Made by a program: the position numbers and the translations under genes. From contig NZ_FWZU01000001.1 of the NCBI RefSeq assembly GCF_900177375.1, positions 310,001-374,000 of the forward strand: a DNA stretch of 64,000 nt, in the 5' to 3' direction. The stretch comes from Desulfovibrio gilichinskyi. Lineage in GTDB: Bacteria > Desulfobacterota > Desulfovibrionia > Desulfovibrionales > Desulfovibrionaceae. Below are positions 41,996 to 49,979 of the stretch, piece by piece. The notes beneath the pieces are model-generated. The model did no database searches and had not been told where the DNA came from. It saw only the letters and a program-made list of their open reading frames with translations. Numbering within the stretch: the first letter of the stretch is position 1; each line of letters starts with the position of its first letter.

Positions 41996-43078
41996 GTGGT
42001 TGAATTAACTGCCGGCATGATTGAAAAATATCTTAAAGAGGCTTTCGGTACCGAAACAGCCCTTGTTGATTATGGTGACATAGGATCACTTGATAAACAG
42101 GGGATGAAAAAAATCGGCTACGGGAAGCCTCTTCTTGTCCGTTTTAAAGTTAAGGGGAAAATTCGGGAAACTGTAATCTCCGTTATGAAAGGGGATAATT
42201 ACGGGCATCAGTTTTATTGGGACCGCGCGGCTGTTTTGATGTTTCAGTACGAAACTTCAGGTAGTCTCAAGCGGCATGTAAAGCCTATGGGGTTAGGGTA
42301 CGTCAATAAATCCGGAAAAATGATCCCGCTCAGCGAACCGGAAGAGTTTTTTATTTTAAATGAAAAGCTTGAAGGGTACGATTACTTTAATGATCTCGAT
42401 CGTATCCGTAAGGGTGAATTTTTAGATACTGATAATGAATGTGCCGGAGAACTTGCAGACTGGCTGGCCGATATTCATTCCCTTAAAAAAGATGATCCAG
42501 CGCTTTATATGCGCAGAGTAAGAGATCTCATCGGAAGCAGTGAGTGTATTATGGGACTGGTCGATGAGGCATACAGTCATCCATGTGAACATTTTTCGCG
42601 GGACAGATTTATAAAGCTTGAAAAGCGTCTTATCGATTGGAGATGGAAGCTTGCACATTATACGCACAGACTTTGCGCTGTGCATGGAGATTTCCATCCA
42701 TGGAATGTGCTTGTCGGAAGTCCGGGCGGTTTCAGTGTTTTAGATAGAAGCCGCGGGGAATGGGGGGAAGCTGCCGGAGATTTAAGTTGCATGGCCGCAA
42801 ATTATATTCTTTTCGGTTTGTATAAAGGCGGCTCTTTTTCTGAGTATTTTAGAAAGATGTATATGACTTACTTTGAGCGATATCTCGAAAAAACCGGAGA
42901 TATGGAAATCTTACAGGTTATTGCACCTTTCTTTGTTTTCAGAGGACTCGTTATAGCTTCTCCTGTGTGGTATCCCGATCATCCCGAAACAGTCCGATCT
43001 TCACTTTTAAGGTTTATTGAAAATGTGCTTGAGGAGGAGGTTTTTGACTATGCCGGATTCGAAAGGTATATGCGTTAA
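41996..43078 (+). CDS. Aminoglycoside phosphotransferase-like (APH/ChoK) kinase
   Basis: A 360-residue kinase of the APH fold. The catalytic loop is CAVHGDFHPWNVLVG at about residue 227, and the metal-binding Asp is in FSVLDRSRGEWGEAAGDLSC. The N-lobe has RFKVKGKIRETVISVMKGDN with possible ATP-anchoring lysines. The family phosphorylates hydroxyls of small molecules such as sugars or choline; drug resistance is only one use and is not suggested by this context. The start is a GTG with GGGAGG upstream. The last 29 bases overlap the next kinase gene, so the products are co-translated and may act together. Confidence 0.82.
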   Translation: MVELTAGMIEKYLKEAFGTETALVDYGDIGSLDKQGMKKIGYGKPLLVRFKVKGKIRETVISVMKGDNYGHQFYWDRAAVLMFQYETSGSLKRHVKPMGLGYVNKSGKMIPLSEPEEFFILNEKLEGYDYFNDLDRIRKGEFLDTDNECAGELADWLADIHSLKKDDPALYMRRVRDLIGSSECIMGLVDEAYSHPCEHFSRDRFIKLEKRLIDWRWKLAHYTHRLCAVHGDFHPWNVLVGSPGGFSVLDRSRGEWGEAAGDLSCMAANYILFGLYKGGSFSEYFRKMYMTYFERYLEKTGDMEILQVIAPFFVFRGLVIASPVWYPDHPETVRSSLLRFIENVLEEEVFDYAGFERYMR

Positions 43079-43658
43079 TAAAAATTGGGCGGTATGGTTC
43101 ACAGGGCTTCCGGGGTGCGGAAAAAGCACCATAGCGGACGGTTTATTAAATGAAATGCGCAAAGACGGCCTTGACCCTGTTCTGCTGAGACTCGATGAAA
43201 GGCGTAAATTATATATTCCTAATCCAGAATATACGCATGATGAGCGCAGACGGGTATACCATCTGTTTGTGCAGGATGCTGTTGCTATTATGCAATCAGG
43301 TCGAAGCGTTATTATGGACGGCACAGGGCATAAGCTGTGTTTTCGCAGGGAAGCCAGAGATAAAATAGAATTTTTTGCCGAGGTCCATCTGAAATGTCCG
43401 GTCAACATGGCTATGAAGCGTGAGTCCGGCAGGCAGCAGGGACTTGTTATGTCCGGTCTTTATGCAAAAGCTTTGGAACGTCAGAAGACAGGGAAAGTAT
43501 TCAAGGATCTTGGGGAAGTTATCGGTGTTGATGTGAAGTTTGAAGCTGATCCAGATGCAGAGTGCTGCGTTGATACTGCAGAAAAAACTCTGGAGGATGT
43601 TTTAAGGGAAGTTATTATCTGCCTAAAAAAATGGCGAAACCTTAACGGCATATGCTGA
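43050..43658 (+). CDS. Adenylylsulfate kinase-like P-loop kinase
   Basis: A 202-residue P-loop kinase resembling CysC. Walker A is WFTGLPGCGKSTIADGL. Where APS kinases have the conserved DGDNVR, this protein has LRLDERRKLYIPNPEY, followed by THDERRRVYHLF. The substrate may therefore not be APS. Sulfate reducers activate sulfate with ATP sulfurylase and reduce APS directly, so an APS kinase would not be needed for respiration. The ATG at 43050 has GAGGAGG nine bases upstream and lies inside the APH-like gene. Confidence 0.8.
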   Translation: MPDSKGICVNKNWAVWFTGLPGCGKSTIADGLLNEMRKDGLDPVLLRLDERRKLYIPNPEYTHDERRRVYHLFVQDAVAIMQSGRSVIMDGTGHKLCFRREARDKIEFFAEVHLKCPVNMAMKRESGRQQGLVMSGLYAKALERQKTGKVFKDLGEVIGVDVKFEADPDAECCVDTAEKTLEDVLREVIICLKKWRNLNGIC

Positions 43659-43722
43659 TTTTTTATTTAATATGTTCTATAGATATTTAAATTTTAATTA
43701 AACATTAGCTACAGGTGATCAC

Positions 43723-44187
43723 GTGAAGAAACTTTCATTTCTATTTATTTCTGTGTTATTGATAGTGTCCGTAGCTGCTTCAGCCTTTGCCGCAGACCAG
43801 AATGAATCTGTACGGGACAAAATTAAAGATGTGCTTTTTGCATACAAAGACGCATATAATCTTAGAGATTTTTCTGCAATTAAAGCCCTTTATACCAAAG
43901 ACGCTACCATAATGTCTTTTCCATGTGATTATAAAGAAGATATGTCTCTTAATCAGTTTAGCGAATCTCTACCACGTTGCTCTTCATATTGGATTGAGAA
44001 AGCATTCAAGCTTAGATTATTTAAAATTACTTCTTTTGAATCCTCCGGTAAAAAATGTACAGCCAGAGTTTTATGGGATTACGGCGACACCAGTGAACGC
44101 GGCAAATTTACTCCGACTTTCGAATTCGAACTTCAGGGAAAGCAGTGGAAAATTGCCAAAGAAGTATACGGGCGTAATCCTTCTTAA
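43723..44187 (+). CDS. Exported NTF2/SnoaL-like protein
   Basis: A 154-residue protein with a signal peptide (LSFLFISVLLIVSVAASAFA) and a small alpha+beta domain. The domain has the NTF2-like pattern VLFAYKDAYNLRDFSAIKAL then YTKDATIMSFP, ending in strands FTPTFEFELQGKQWKIAKEV. NTF2-like domains bind small ligands or serve as scaffolds; no catalytic set is recognised. The start is GTG with AGGTGA upstream. A weak terminator follows. Confidence 0.75.
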   Translation: MKKLSFLFISVLLIVSVAASAFAADQNESVRDKIKDVLFAYKDAYNLRDFSAIKALYTKDATIMSFPCDYKEDMSLNQFSESLPRCSSYWIEKAFKLRLFKITSFESSGKKCTARVLWDYGDTSERGKFTPTFEFELQGKQWKIAKEVYGRNPS

Positions 44188-44211
44188 CTTTTTTTAGAAA
44201 ATTTTGAGGTT

Positions 44212-44246
44212 AAGCCGGGATTGTTTTTTTAAACCTTTCCGGCTTT
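44212..44246 (+). terminator. Possible terminator
   Basis: AAGCCGG (44212-44218) pairs with CCGGCTT (44239-44245) around a 20-nt T-rich loop. The T run after the stem is short, so it may be weak. Confidence 0.5.
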
Positions 44247-44384
44247 ATCTATTTGTAAAGATTGATTTTTTTTAATGTGATAGGATTTAGTATTCATCTT
44301 GTTTTTAATAATTTATCTATCTATTTGTTTTGTTTGAATTTTTAACATGTTTACCCTCATCAGCATATAGAGTATGTCCGGCTC

Positions 44385-45761
44385 ATGAAGTTTAACGTAT
44401 TAACATTCGGTTGTCAGATGAACGTTCACGATTCCGATTGGCTTATCCGCGCTATGGAAAGTCGAGGTTGGAAGGCTGTGGATGAATCGGAAGCAAATAT
44501 ATTTATTGTGAATACTTGCTCTGTCAGGGATAAACCTGAACAGAAAGTATACAATATTCTAAGGCGGCTTGGGCATTTATGCACATCTCCCGGTGATTTT
44601 GTAGCAGTTGGCGGATGTGTTGCTCAGCAGATAGGTGAAGGTTTTTTAGAAAAGTTTCCCTATGTTAGACTGGTTTTTGGAAGTGACGGCATTGCCAAGG
44701 CTCCTCAATACTTGGAGGAATTGGCTGTTGATCATGAAAAAAGGCTGGTTGTAAACGATTTCTTAGCGCAATATCCTGAGCGTGAAGGCGGACTTGCAGA
44801 TCCGAATGAAGAACTTCTGCCTCCCGGAATAGGTACAATTCCCGGACAGGCTTTTGTCAACATTATGCAGGGCTGTGATAATTTTTGTGCTTATTGCATT
44901 GTCCCTTACACTAGGGGGCGTCAGAAATCGCGTTTGTCATCGGCAATTATTGATGAGTGCCGTGCTTTAGTTAAAGCTGGAATCCGCGAAATTACCTTGC
45001 TGGGGCAGAATGTAAACAGTTTTGGACTGGATAAAAACGGCAGTGACTTAAGCTTTTCACAGCTGTTATATAAGATTTCTGAAATTGAAGGAATGGAACG
45101 GATCAGATTTACTACTTCTCATCCTAAAGATATTGCCCCTGAAGTGGTTAAGGCTTTTGGAGAGCTGCCGAACCTATGCCCGCAATTGCACCTGCCTGTA
45201 CAGTCCGGTTCCGATAACATATTAAAGAAAATGGGCCGTAAATATGATCGCGCCCGCTATTTAGGGATCGTTGAAAGGCTGAAAGAAGCATGTCCTGATA
45301 TTGTTTTGACAACTGATATCATTGTCGGTTTCCCCGGTGAAACGGATGAAGACTTTGAGCAGACAATGGATATTATGGAGCGTGTTCGGTACGAAAGCAG
45401 CTTTTCTTTCAAGTATTCCGACCGTCCAGGCGTAGCCGCTGTTAAGATGAATCCTAAAGTTTCTGAAGAAGTTGCTCAAAAAAGACTTACTCACTTGCAG
45501 GAAAGACAAAAGCAGATTACTAGAGAATGTCTAGAAGAGTTGACAGGAAAAGATATGGTCGTTTTGCTGGAAAGACCAAGCAAAAGACAAGAAGCAGGCG
45601 GAGTTTCATGGCGCGGAAAAGATTCCGGCGGACGAGTTGTGAATATCTTTTTTGAAGGAAGTGATGAAACTCTTCAGCTTGGGGGCAAGCTGATTAAAGT
45701 CAAGATTACGCAATCTAAAAATCACTCTCTTGTCGGTTCTAAAGTGGGGGATCCATGGTAG
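44385..45761 (+). CDS. miaB: tRNA-2-methylthio-N6-dimethylallyladenosine synthase
   Basis: A 458-residue radical-SAM methylthiotransferase that adds the 2-methylthio group to i6A37 of tRNA. The N-terminal UPF0004 domain supplies the auxiliary cluster (FGCQMNVHDS, NTCSVRDKPEQK, VGGCVAQQ). The radical-SAM motif is GCDNFCAYCIVPYTRGRQ, and a TRAM domain ends the protein. The choice of MiaB over RimO or MtaB rests on CSVRDKPEQK and overall pattern. The end overlaps the next gene by seven bases. Confidence 0.95.
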   Translation: MKFNVLTFGCQMNVHDSDWLIRAMESRGWKAVDESEANIFIVNTCSVRDKPEQKVYNILRRLGHLCTSPGDFVAVGGCVAQQIGEGFLEKFPYVRLVFGSDGIAKAPQYLEELAVDHEKRLVVNDFLAQYPEREGGLADPNEELLPPGIGTIPGQAFVNIMQGCDNFCAYCIVPYTRGRQKSRLSSAIIDECRALVKAGIREITLLGQNVNSFGLDKNGSDLSFSQLLYKISEIEGMERIRFTTSHPKDIAPEVVKAFGELPNLCPQLHLPVQSGSDNILKKMGRKYDRARYLGIVERLKEACPDIVLTTDIIVGFPGETDEDFEQTMDIMERVRYESSFSFKYSDRPGVAAVKMNPKVSEEVAQKRLTHLQERQKQITRECLEELTGKDMVVLLERPSKRQEAGGVSWRGKDSGGRVVNIFFEGSDETLQLGGKLIKVKITQSKNHSLVGSKVGDPW

Positions 45762-46234
45762 AAATGAAGATTTACGGATTGGCGGTTGATAATGACTCCG
45801 ACGCTCCGGTGCTGGTTCTTAAGAATGAAGAACTGGAAATCGTTCTACCTATCTGGATAGGTGCAATTGAAGCTATGGCTATTTCTCTTGTGCTTGATGA
45901 AGTGGCTTTCCCCAGACCTATGACTCATGATTTGCTTTTGGATACAATTACAGCACTTGGTGGCAAGGTCCTTTCTGTTGATATAGTAGATGTTGAGAAT
46001 GGCACTTTTTATGCGGAAGTCATTATTGATTGCAATGGTGATGTCAAAGCAATTGATTCCCGCCCATCCGACGCTGTCGCGCTGGCGGTAAGGGCAAAGT
46101 GTCCTGTACGGGCAGCGCAGAAAGTAATCGATATTGCTGCAACAACAGACGGTGAAGCAAAAATTCGTGAAGGTGACGGTATAAGTGATGAGTTTGAAGA
46201 GCTTTCACCAGATGACTTTAAATATAAAATGTAG
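45755..46234 (+). CDS. Bifunctional nuclease family protein (DUF151)
   Basis: A 159-residue protein of the DUF151/BFN family. The pattern is KNEELEIVLPIWIGAIEAMA, RPMTHDLLLDTITALGGKV, and SRPSDAVALAVRAKCPVRAA. A plant member has RNase and DNase activity; the bacterial role is unclear. It overlaps the miaB stop and is one of a run of closely spaced genes towards the tol operon. Confidence 0.9.
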   Translation: MVEMKIYGLAVDNDSDAPVLVLKNEELEIVLPIWIGAIEAMAISLVLDEVAFPRPMTHDLLLDTITALGGKVLSVDIVDVENGTFYAEVIIDCNGDVKAIDSRPSDAVALAVRAKCPVRAAQKVIDIAATTDGEAKIREGDGISDEFEELSPDDFKYKM

Positions 46235-46262
46235 TTTTTCCGATAATACACGAGTATATTAA

Positions 46263-46922
46263 ATGATAGATTTTCATACACATACCGTATTCAGTGACGG
46301 TGAATTGATTCCGGCCGAGTTGGCTCGCAGAGCACGGATTGCCGGGTATCGCGCCATGGCAATGACTGACCATGCTGATTCCAGTAATATTGAAATCATT
46401 CTTGAAAATGTTCACCGTTTTGCCAAGAAGCACGGTCATTTTTTTGATATTGATATCTTCAGCGGTGTGGAACTTACTCACGTTCCTCCGGGATTAATCG
46501 GTGAAATGGTTGTGCAGGCACGAGAACTCGGTGCGCAGATTGTTGTTGTGCATGGTGAAACAATTGTTGAGCCTGTTGCAGAAGGAACTAATCTTTCAGC
46601 GATTGAAGCCAAGGTCGACGTTCTTGCTCATCCCGGTTTGATTACTGAGGTTGAAGTGAAACTTGCGGCAGAGTATGGTGTTCATCTTGAAATTACTACA
46701 CGCAAAGGGCACAGCCTGACTAATGGCCACGTTGTATCGCTTGCTCGCAAGTTCGGTGCAAAGCTTGTAATAAATAATGATGCTCACGCGCCGGGGGATT
46801 TGGTCAGCAGGGAAATGCGCCGCAAGATAGCACTTGGAGCAGGTATGACTCCTAAGGAATATGAGCAGTCTGAGGAAAATTCGCGACAGCTTGCACAGAA
46901 GATAATGAAACGCTTAAGTTAA
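46263..46922 (+). CDS. PHP-domain phosphoesterase
   Basis: A 219-residue protein of the polymerase and histidinol phosphatase (PHP) superfamily. The metal-binding motifs are DFHTHTVFSDGE (about 3-14), MTDHADSSN (about 35), GVELTHVPPG (about 66), VHGETI and LAHPGLI, and NNDAHAPGD near the end. Relatives are histidinol phosphatase and small phosphodiesterases; the substrate is unknown. The length and lack of his genes nearby make a histidine role doubtful. Confidence 0.87.
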   Translation: MIDFHTHTVFSDGELIPAELARRARIAGYRAMAMTDHADSSNIEIILENVHRFAKKHGHFFDIDIFSGVELTHVPPGLIGEMVVQARELGAQIVVVHGETIVEPVAEGTNLSAIEAKVDVLAHPGLITEVEVKLAAEYGVHLEITTRKGHSLTNGHVVSLARKFGAKLVINNDAHAPGDLVSREMRRKIALGAGMTPKEYEQSEENSRQLAQKIMKRLS

Positions 46923-46953
46923 GGAAATTTTTTACAATAAGTAATATAACGAT

Positions 46954-47724
46954 ATGGCGTCTGACCGAAATAAATATGACAGAGATGCGTTGGATAAGGC
47001 TGCTAAGCTGATTAGAGATGCCAGATGCGCTGTAGTCATGACCGGAGCAGGCTTTTCAGTTGCAAGCGGAATACCTGATTTTCGCAGTCCCGGCGGAGTT
47101 TGGTCTAAGTATGATCCTGAAAAAGTTGCATCTGTAAAGGCTTTGAAATCTGATTCTGTTACGGTTTGGAAGTTCCTTTTGGAACTGGTTCGCATGGTTC
47201 ACAAGTGTGAACCTAACTCTGCACACTTTGCCCTATCTGAGCTTGAAGCCGCAGGAATGATTCAGGGCGTTATTACACAAAATATAGATGGACTGCATCA
47301 ACGCGCAGGGTCTGATAATGTTATAGAATTTCATGGCAATTGCAGCCGTTTTTTCTGCTCCGAGTGTTTTGATGAATATGAAATTGAAGATGTAATTATA
47401 TTTGATGATAAGAAACTTCCGGTCAGATGTTCCCGTTGCTCAGGAATTGTGCGTCCTGATATTGTTTTTTTCGGTGAGCAGATTCCAGCGCAAGCTTACA
47501 CAGATGCGTTTGAATTAGTTGATCAAGCTGACCTTGTGCTTGTTATCGGAACTTCCGGTGAAGTTGTTCCGGCCAGTTTGATTCCGCCGCGAGTTAAAAA
47601 TAACGGTGGGAAAATAATAGAGATTAATAAGGTCTCGTCGGCTTATTCTTCTATGAGTGATGTTTCTATTAAAGGTGCTGTTGAAGATATTTTGCCTGAG
47701 TTAGTGCGAAATATTATTAAATAA
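46954..47724 (+). CDS. cobB: Sir2-family NAD-dependent protein deacylase
   Basis: A 256-residue sirtuin that removes acyl groups from lysine using NAD. The NAD loop is MTGAGFSVASGIPDFRSPGG, then TQNIDGLHQRAGS and the catalytic His in EFHGNCSRFFC. The zinc-binding Cys pairs are FFCSEC and VRCSRC. Bacterial sirtuins reactivate acetyl-CoA synthetase and other enzymes. The symbol is by family, and the Tyr/Arg pair that marks desuccinylases is not evident. Confidence 0.9.
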   Translation: MASDRNKYDRDALDKAAKLIRDARCAVVMTGAGFSVASGIPDFRSPGGVWSKYDPEKVASVKALKSDSVTVWKFLLELVRMVHKCEPNSAHFALSELEAAGMIQGVITQNIDGLHQRAGSDNVIEFHGNCSRFFCSECFDEYEIEDVIIFDDKKLPVRCSRCSGIVRPDIVFFGEQIPAQAYTDAFELVDQADLVLVIGTSGEVVPASLIPPRVKNNGGKIIEINKVSSAYSSMSDVSIKGAVEDILPELVRNIIK

Positions 47725-47793
47725 AGGTATTTTTTCTTTTAATGCGGATTCCTTAAACTAAACGGTGACGCTAAAAAAAAGGTTCGGTGCTAT

Positions 47794-48534
47794 ATGGATT
47801 TTTTATCTAACGGCGGAATTTTCTCCATGCTCGAGTCTGCCACTATAGTGGTAAAAGGTGTGCTGTGTTTACTTGCAGCCATGTCTATCGGAAGCTGGAC
47901 AATTATTTTTTGGAAACTTATTTCGCTCGGCAAGGCTAGATCTCTTGTCCTTAAAGGGAACCAGATTATGGAAGAGGCGGATTCATTATCTGCCGGTTTG
48001 ACTGCAATCAATAGAACAAAAACTTCTCCGCTGAACCGCATCGGTTCCGCTGCGGTTAAAGAATATCGTGTCCTTGAAAAATCAGCTGTCAGCCCGAGCC
48101 ACAAGCGCAGGTTGATTAAGGATACTTTGCGTAGAATTCTAAGGCAGAGAGTAAGTTCAGAAATGAAAAAACTTTCATCTTCACTTTCTTTTCTGGCTAC
48201 TTGCGCAAACGGTGCTCCGTTTATCGGCCTTTTCGGAACTGTGTGGGGGATTATGAATTCCTTCCATGCTATCGGAACGGCTAAATCTGCGGCTCTTTCC
48301 GCTGTTGCTCCCGGTATTTCTGAAGCTCTTGTCGCAACTGCGATAGGTCTTTCCGTGGCGATACCGGCTACAATCGCCTACAACTTTTTCTTAGGCGTTC
48401 TCGGTGGAATTGAAACAGAAATGGTTAATTTCGCAGGGGTGTTCCTTAACAGGATAGAGCGTGAAGTCTCCTGGGTGGAATCTGCATCCAAGAACGGCGG
48501 CGATAGCGATGACTATTCTTCCGCAGAGGTGTAA
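47794..48534 (+). CDS. tolQ: Tol-Pal system proton channel protein TolQ
   Basis: A 246-residue TolQ/ExbB/MotA-family inner-membrane protein with three helices: about 15-40 (VVKGVLCLLAAMSIGSWTII), about 130-160 (FLATCANGAPFIGLFGTVWG) and about 175-205 (EALVATAIGLSVAIPATIAY). With TolR it uses the proton gradient to move TolA, helping outer-membrane constriction at division. The gene is followed three bases later by tolR, and the set tolQ-R-A-B-pal is complete. Confidence 0.95.
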   Translation: MDFLSNGGIFSMLESATIVVKGVLCLLAAMSIGSWTIIFWKLISLGKARSLVLKGNQIMEEADSLSAGLTAINRTKTSPLNRIGSAAVKEYRVLEKSAVSPSHKRRLIKDTLRRILRQRVSSEMKKLSSSLSFLATCANGAPFIGLFGTVWGIMNSFHAIGTAKSAALSAVAPGISEALVATAIGLSVAIPATIAYNFFLGVLGGIETEMVNFAGVFLNRIEREVSWVESASKNGGDSDDYSSAEV

Positions 48535-48537
48535 ATC

Positions 48538-48957
48538 ATGGGAATGTCCACTAACAATCGTGGAATGCTGGCGGAAATAAACGTTACTCCATTTGTTGAT
48601 GTCATGCTGGTTCTTTTGATCATTTTTATGGTTACAGCTCCGCTCATGACTCAGGGCGTTGAAGTTGATTTGCCGCAAACCAGAACTGTCCGCTCACTCC
48701 CGCAGGATAATGAGCATCTTGTTTTATCAATTAATGATAAGGGCGAGATATATCTTGATGAGTATAAAGTAGAATTTAACGAATTGCAGGGACACCTTGA
48801 AAAACTGGTTAAAAAGCAGAATAAAATGCTTTTTTTAAGAGCGGATAAAAGCGTTCCTTACGGTGATGTTGTCCGCGTTATGGGTGAGATTAAAGCCGCG
48901 GGCATCGATAGGATGGGAGTTGTGGCTGAACCTGTAGAGCAGAAAAGTATAAAATAA
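48538..48957 (+). CDS. tolR: Tol-Pal system protein TolR
   Basis: A 139-residue ExbD/TolR-family protein with one membrane helix carrying the proton-binding Asp (NVTPFVDVMLVLLIIFMVTA, Asp about 23) and a periplasmic domain (LPYGDVV-type end: KSVPYGDVVRVMGEIKAAGI). It forms the stator with TolQ. The start at 48538 has AGAGGTG upstream; an ATG two codons later is possible. Confidence 0.95.
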   Translation: MGMSTNNRGMLAEINVTPFVDVMLVLLIIFMVTAPLMTQGVEVDLPQTRTVRSLPQDNEHLVLSINDKGEIYLDEYKVEFNELQGHLEKLVKKQNKMLFLRADKSVPYGDVVRVMGEIKAAGIDRMGVVAEPVEQKSIK

Positions 48958-49025
48958 ACGGGTACTGAAGGTTTGTCACATATATCTAAGATGATCGGGA
49001 ACTCTTTTGCAGGGTGTATTTACTG

Positions 49026-49964
49026 ATGAGAATTATCGGTCTCTTAATCTCATTATTGCTACACGCAGGCTTAATTATACTGGCTATGACATGGTCGGTT
49101 TCTTCACCTGTGAAAATTTCGCTTGATATGCCTGTATACCAAGTTGATTTAGTTTCGCTCGCTCCATCTCCACAGGCTCCTGAAGCAACAACTGTTCCGG
49201 CCAGCACTCCTTCACCGCCGATGGCAAAACCTGACGCGATTCCTCTTCCTGAAGACGCTGCGCCTAAAAAGATACCTAAGGCTCCTGAAAATCCGGTGAA
49301 AGCTCCTGAAGTTAAACCTGTTGCTAAACCTATACCAAAGCCTGCGCCCAAACCTGAACCTGAGGTTGAGAAAATTTCCCCTAAAAAAGTAAAGACAACT
49401 CACCCTCCTAAAAAAGAACCTGAGAAATCAGAGGTTAAAAAGGCAGAGATTAAAAAGCCCGAGTCTAAAAAAGCTCCTCAAAAGAAAGAGGCTCCTAAAA
49501 AGCCTGCTAAACCTGAAATGACAGCTGAAGAAGCTTTGGCTGCAGACCTTGCCTCAATTGGTAATTTGGTGGAGAATAAAGAAAAAGCTAAGCAGAGTGA
49601 CGTTGCCAAAGACCTCGCTTCCCTTACCGGAACGGCAAAGTCAACTGCTGTACAGGGATCTGCTGAAGGTTCGGGTACTTCCGGGCTTGTTCAAGTGTAC
49701 GGGGCTATTGTAATGCAGGAAGTTAAAAAGCATTGGCGTTATCCTGTATTCGGACAAAAAGATAATTTGGCTGCTCGCGTACAAGTTTCTGTTAAAGCAT
49801 CCGGTGAAATTACTGAGCTAAAACTTCTTGAATCATCTGGAAATGTTGATTTTGATGATTCTGTGCTGTCGGCTTTAAAAGATACAGAGGTTCTGCCTGA
49901 ACCTCCCGGAAGTTCAATTCGAACAATTATTGTTAACTTTAACCTGCATGACCTTGATCAGTAG
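49026..49964 (+). CDS. tolA: TolA/TonB-like envelope-spanning protein
   Basis: A 312-residue protein with an N-terminal membrane helix (LISLLLHAGLIILAMTWSV, about 6-24), a long extended region (about 50-180) of Pro, Lys, Glu and Ala repeats (VKAPEVKPVAKPIPKPAPKP), and a C-terminal TonB/TolA-type domain (about 225-312, ARVQVSVKASGEITELKLLE). The rigid Pro/Lys arm reaches across the periplasm to TolB and Pal. The membrane helix has the SxxxH pattern of TonB-family proteins (Ser-Leu-Leu-Leu-His). ATG 49026 is used; a GTG four codons earlier is less likely. Identity as TolA comes mainly from its operon. Confidence 0.9.
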   Translation: MRIIGLLISLLLHAGLIILAMTWSVSSPVKISLDMPVYQVDLVSLAPSPQAPEATTVPASTPSPPMAKPDAIPLPEDAAPKKIPKAPENPVKAPEVKPVAKPIPKPAPKPEPEVEKISPKKVKTTHPPKKEPEKSEVKKAEIKKPESKKAPQKKEAPKKPAKPEMTAEEALAADLASIGNLVENKEKAKQSDVAKDLASLTGTAKSTAVQGSAEGSGTSGLVQVYGAIVMQEVKKHWRYPVFGQKDNLAARVQVSVKASGEITELKLLESSGNVDFDDSVLSALKDTEVLPEPPGSSIRTIIVNFNLHDLDQ

Positions 49965-49979
49965 GTTCGGTTTTATATT

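Noticed and set aside
41996-43078. Antibiotic resistance by aminoglycoside phosphotransferase
   Set aside because: The fold is shared by many metabolic kinases, and the neighbours are kinases, not resistance or mobile genes.
43050-43658. Calling this gene cysC and linking it to sulfate respiration
   Set aside because: The APS-kinase block DGDNVR is not conserved, and dissimilatory sulfate reduction does not need PAPS.
47196-47211. GTTCAC-aagt-GTGAAC-like palindrome in the sirtuin gene, similar to the phage hairpins
   Set aside because: It is a single imperfect match inside a conserved coding region, far from the prophage; probably chance.
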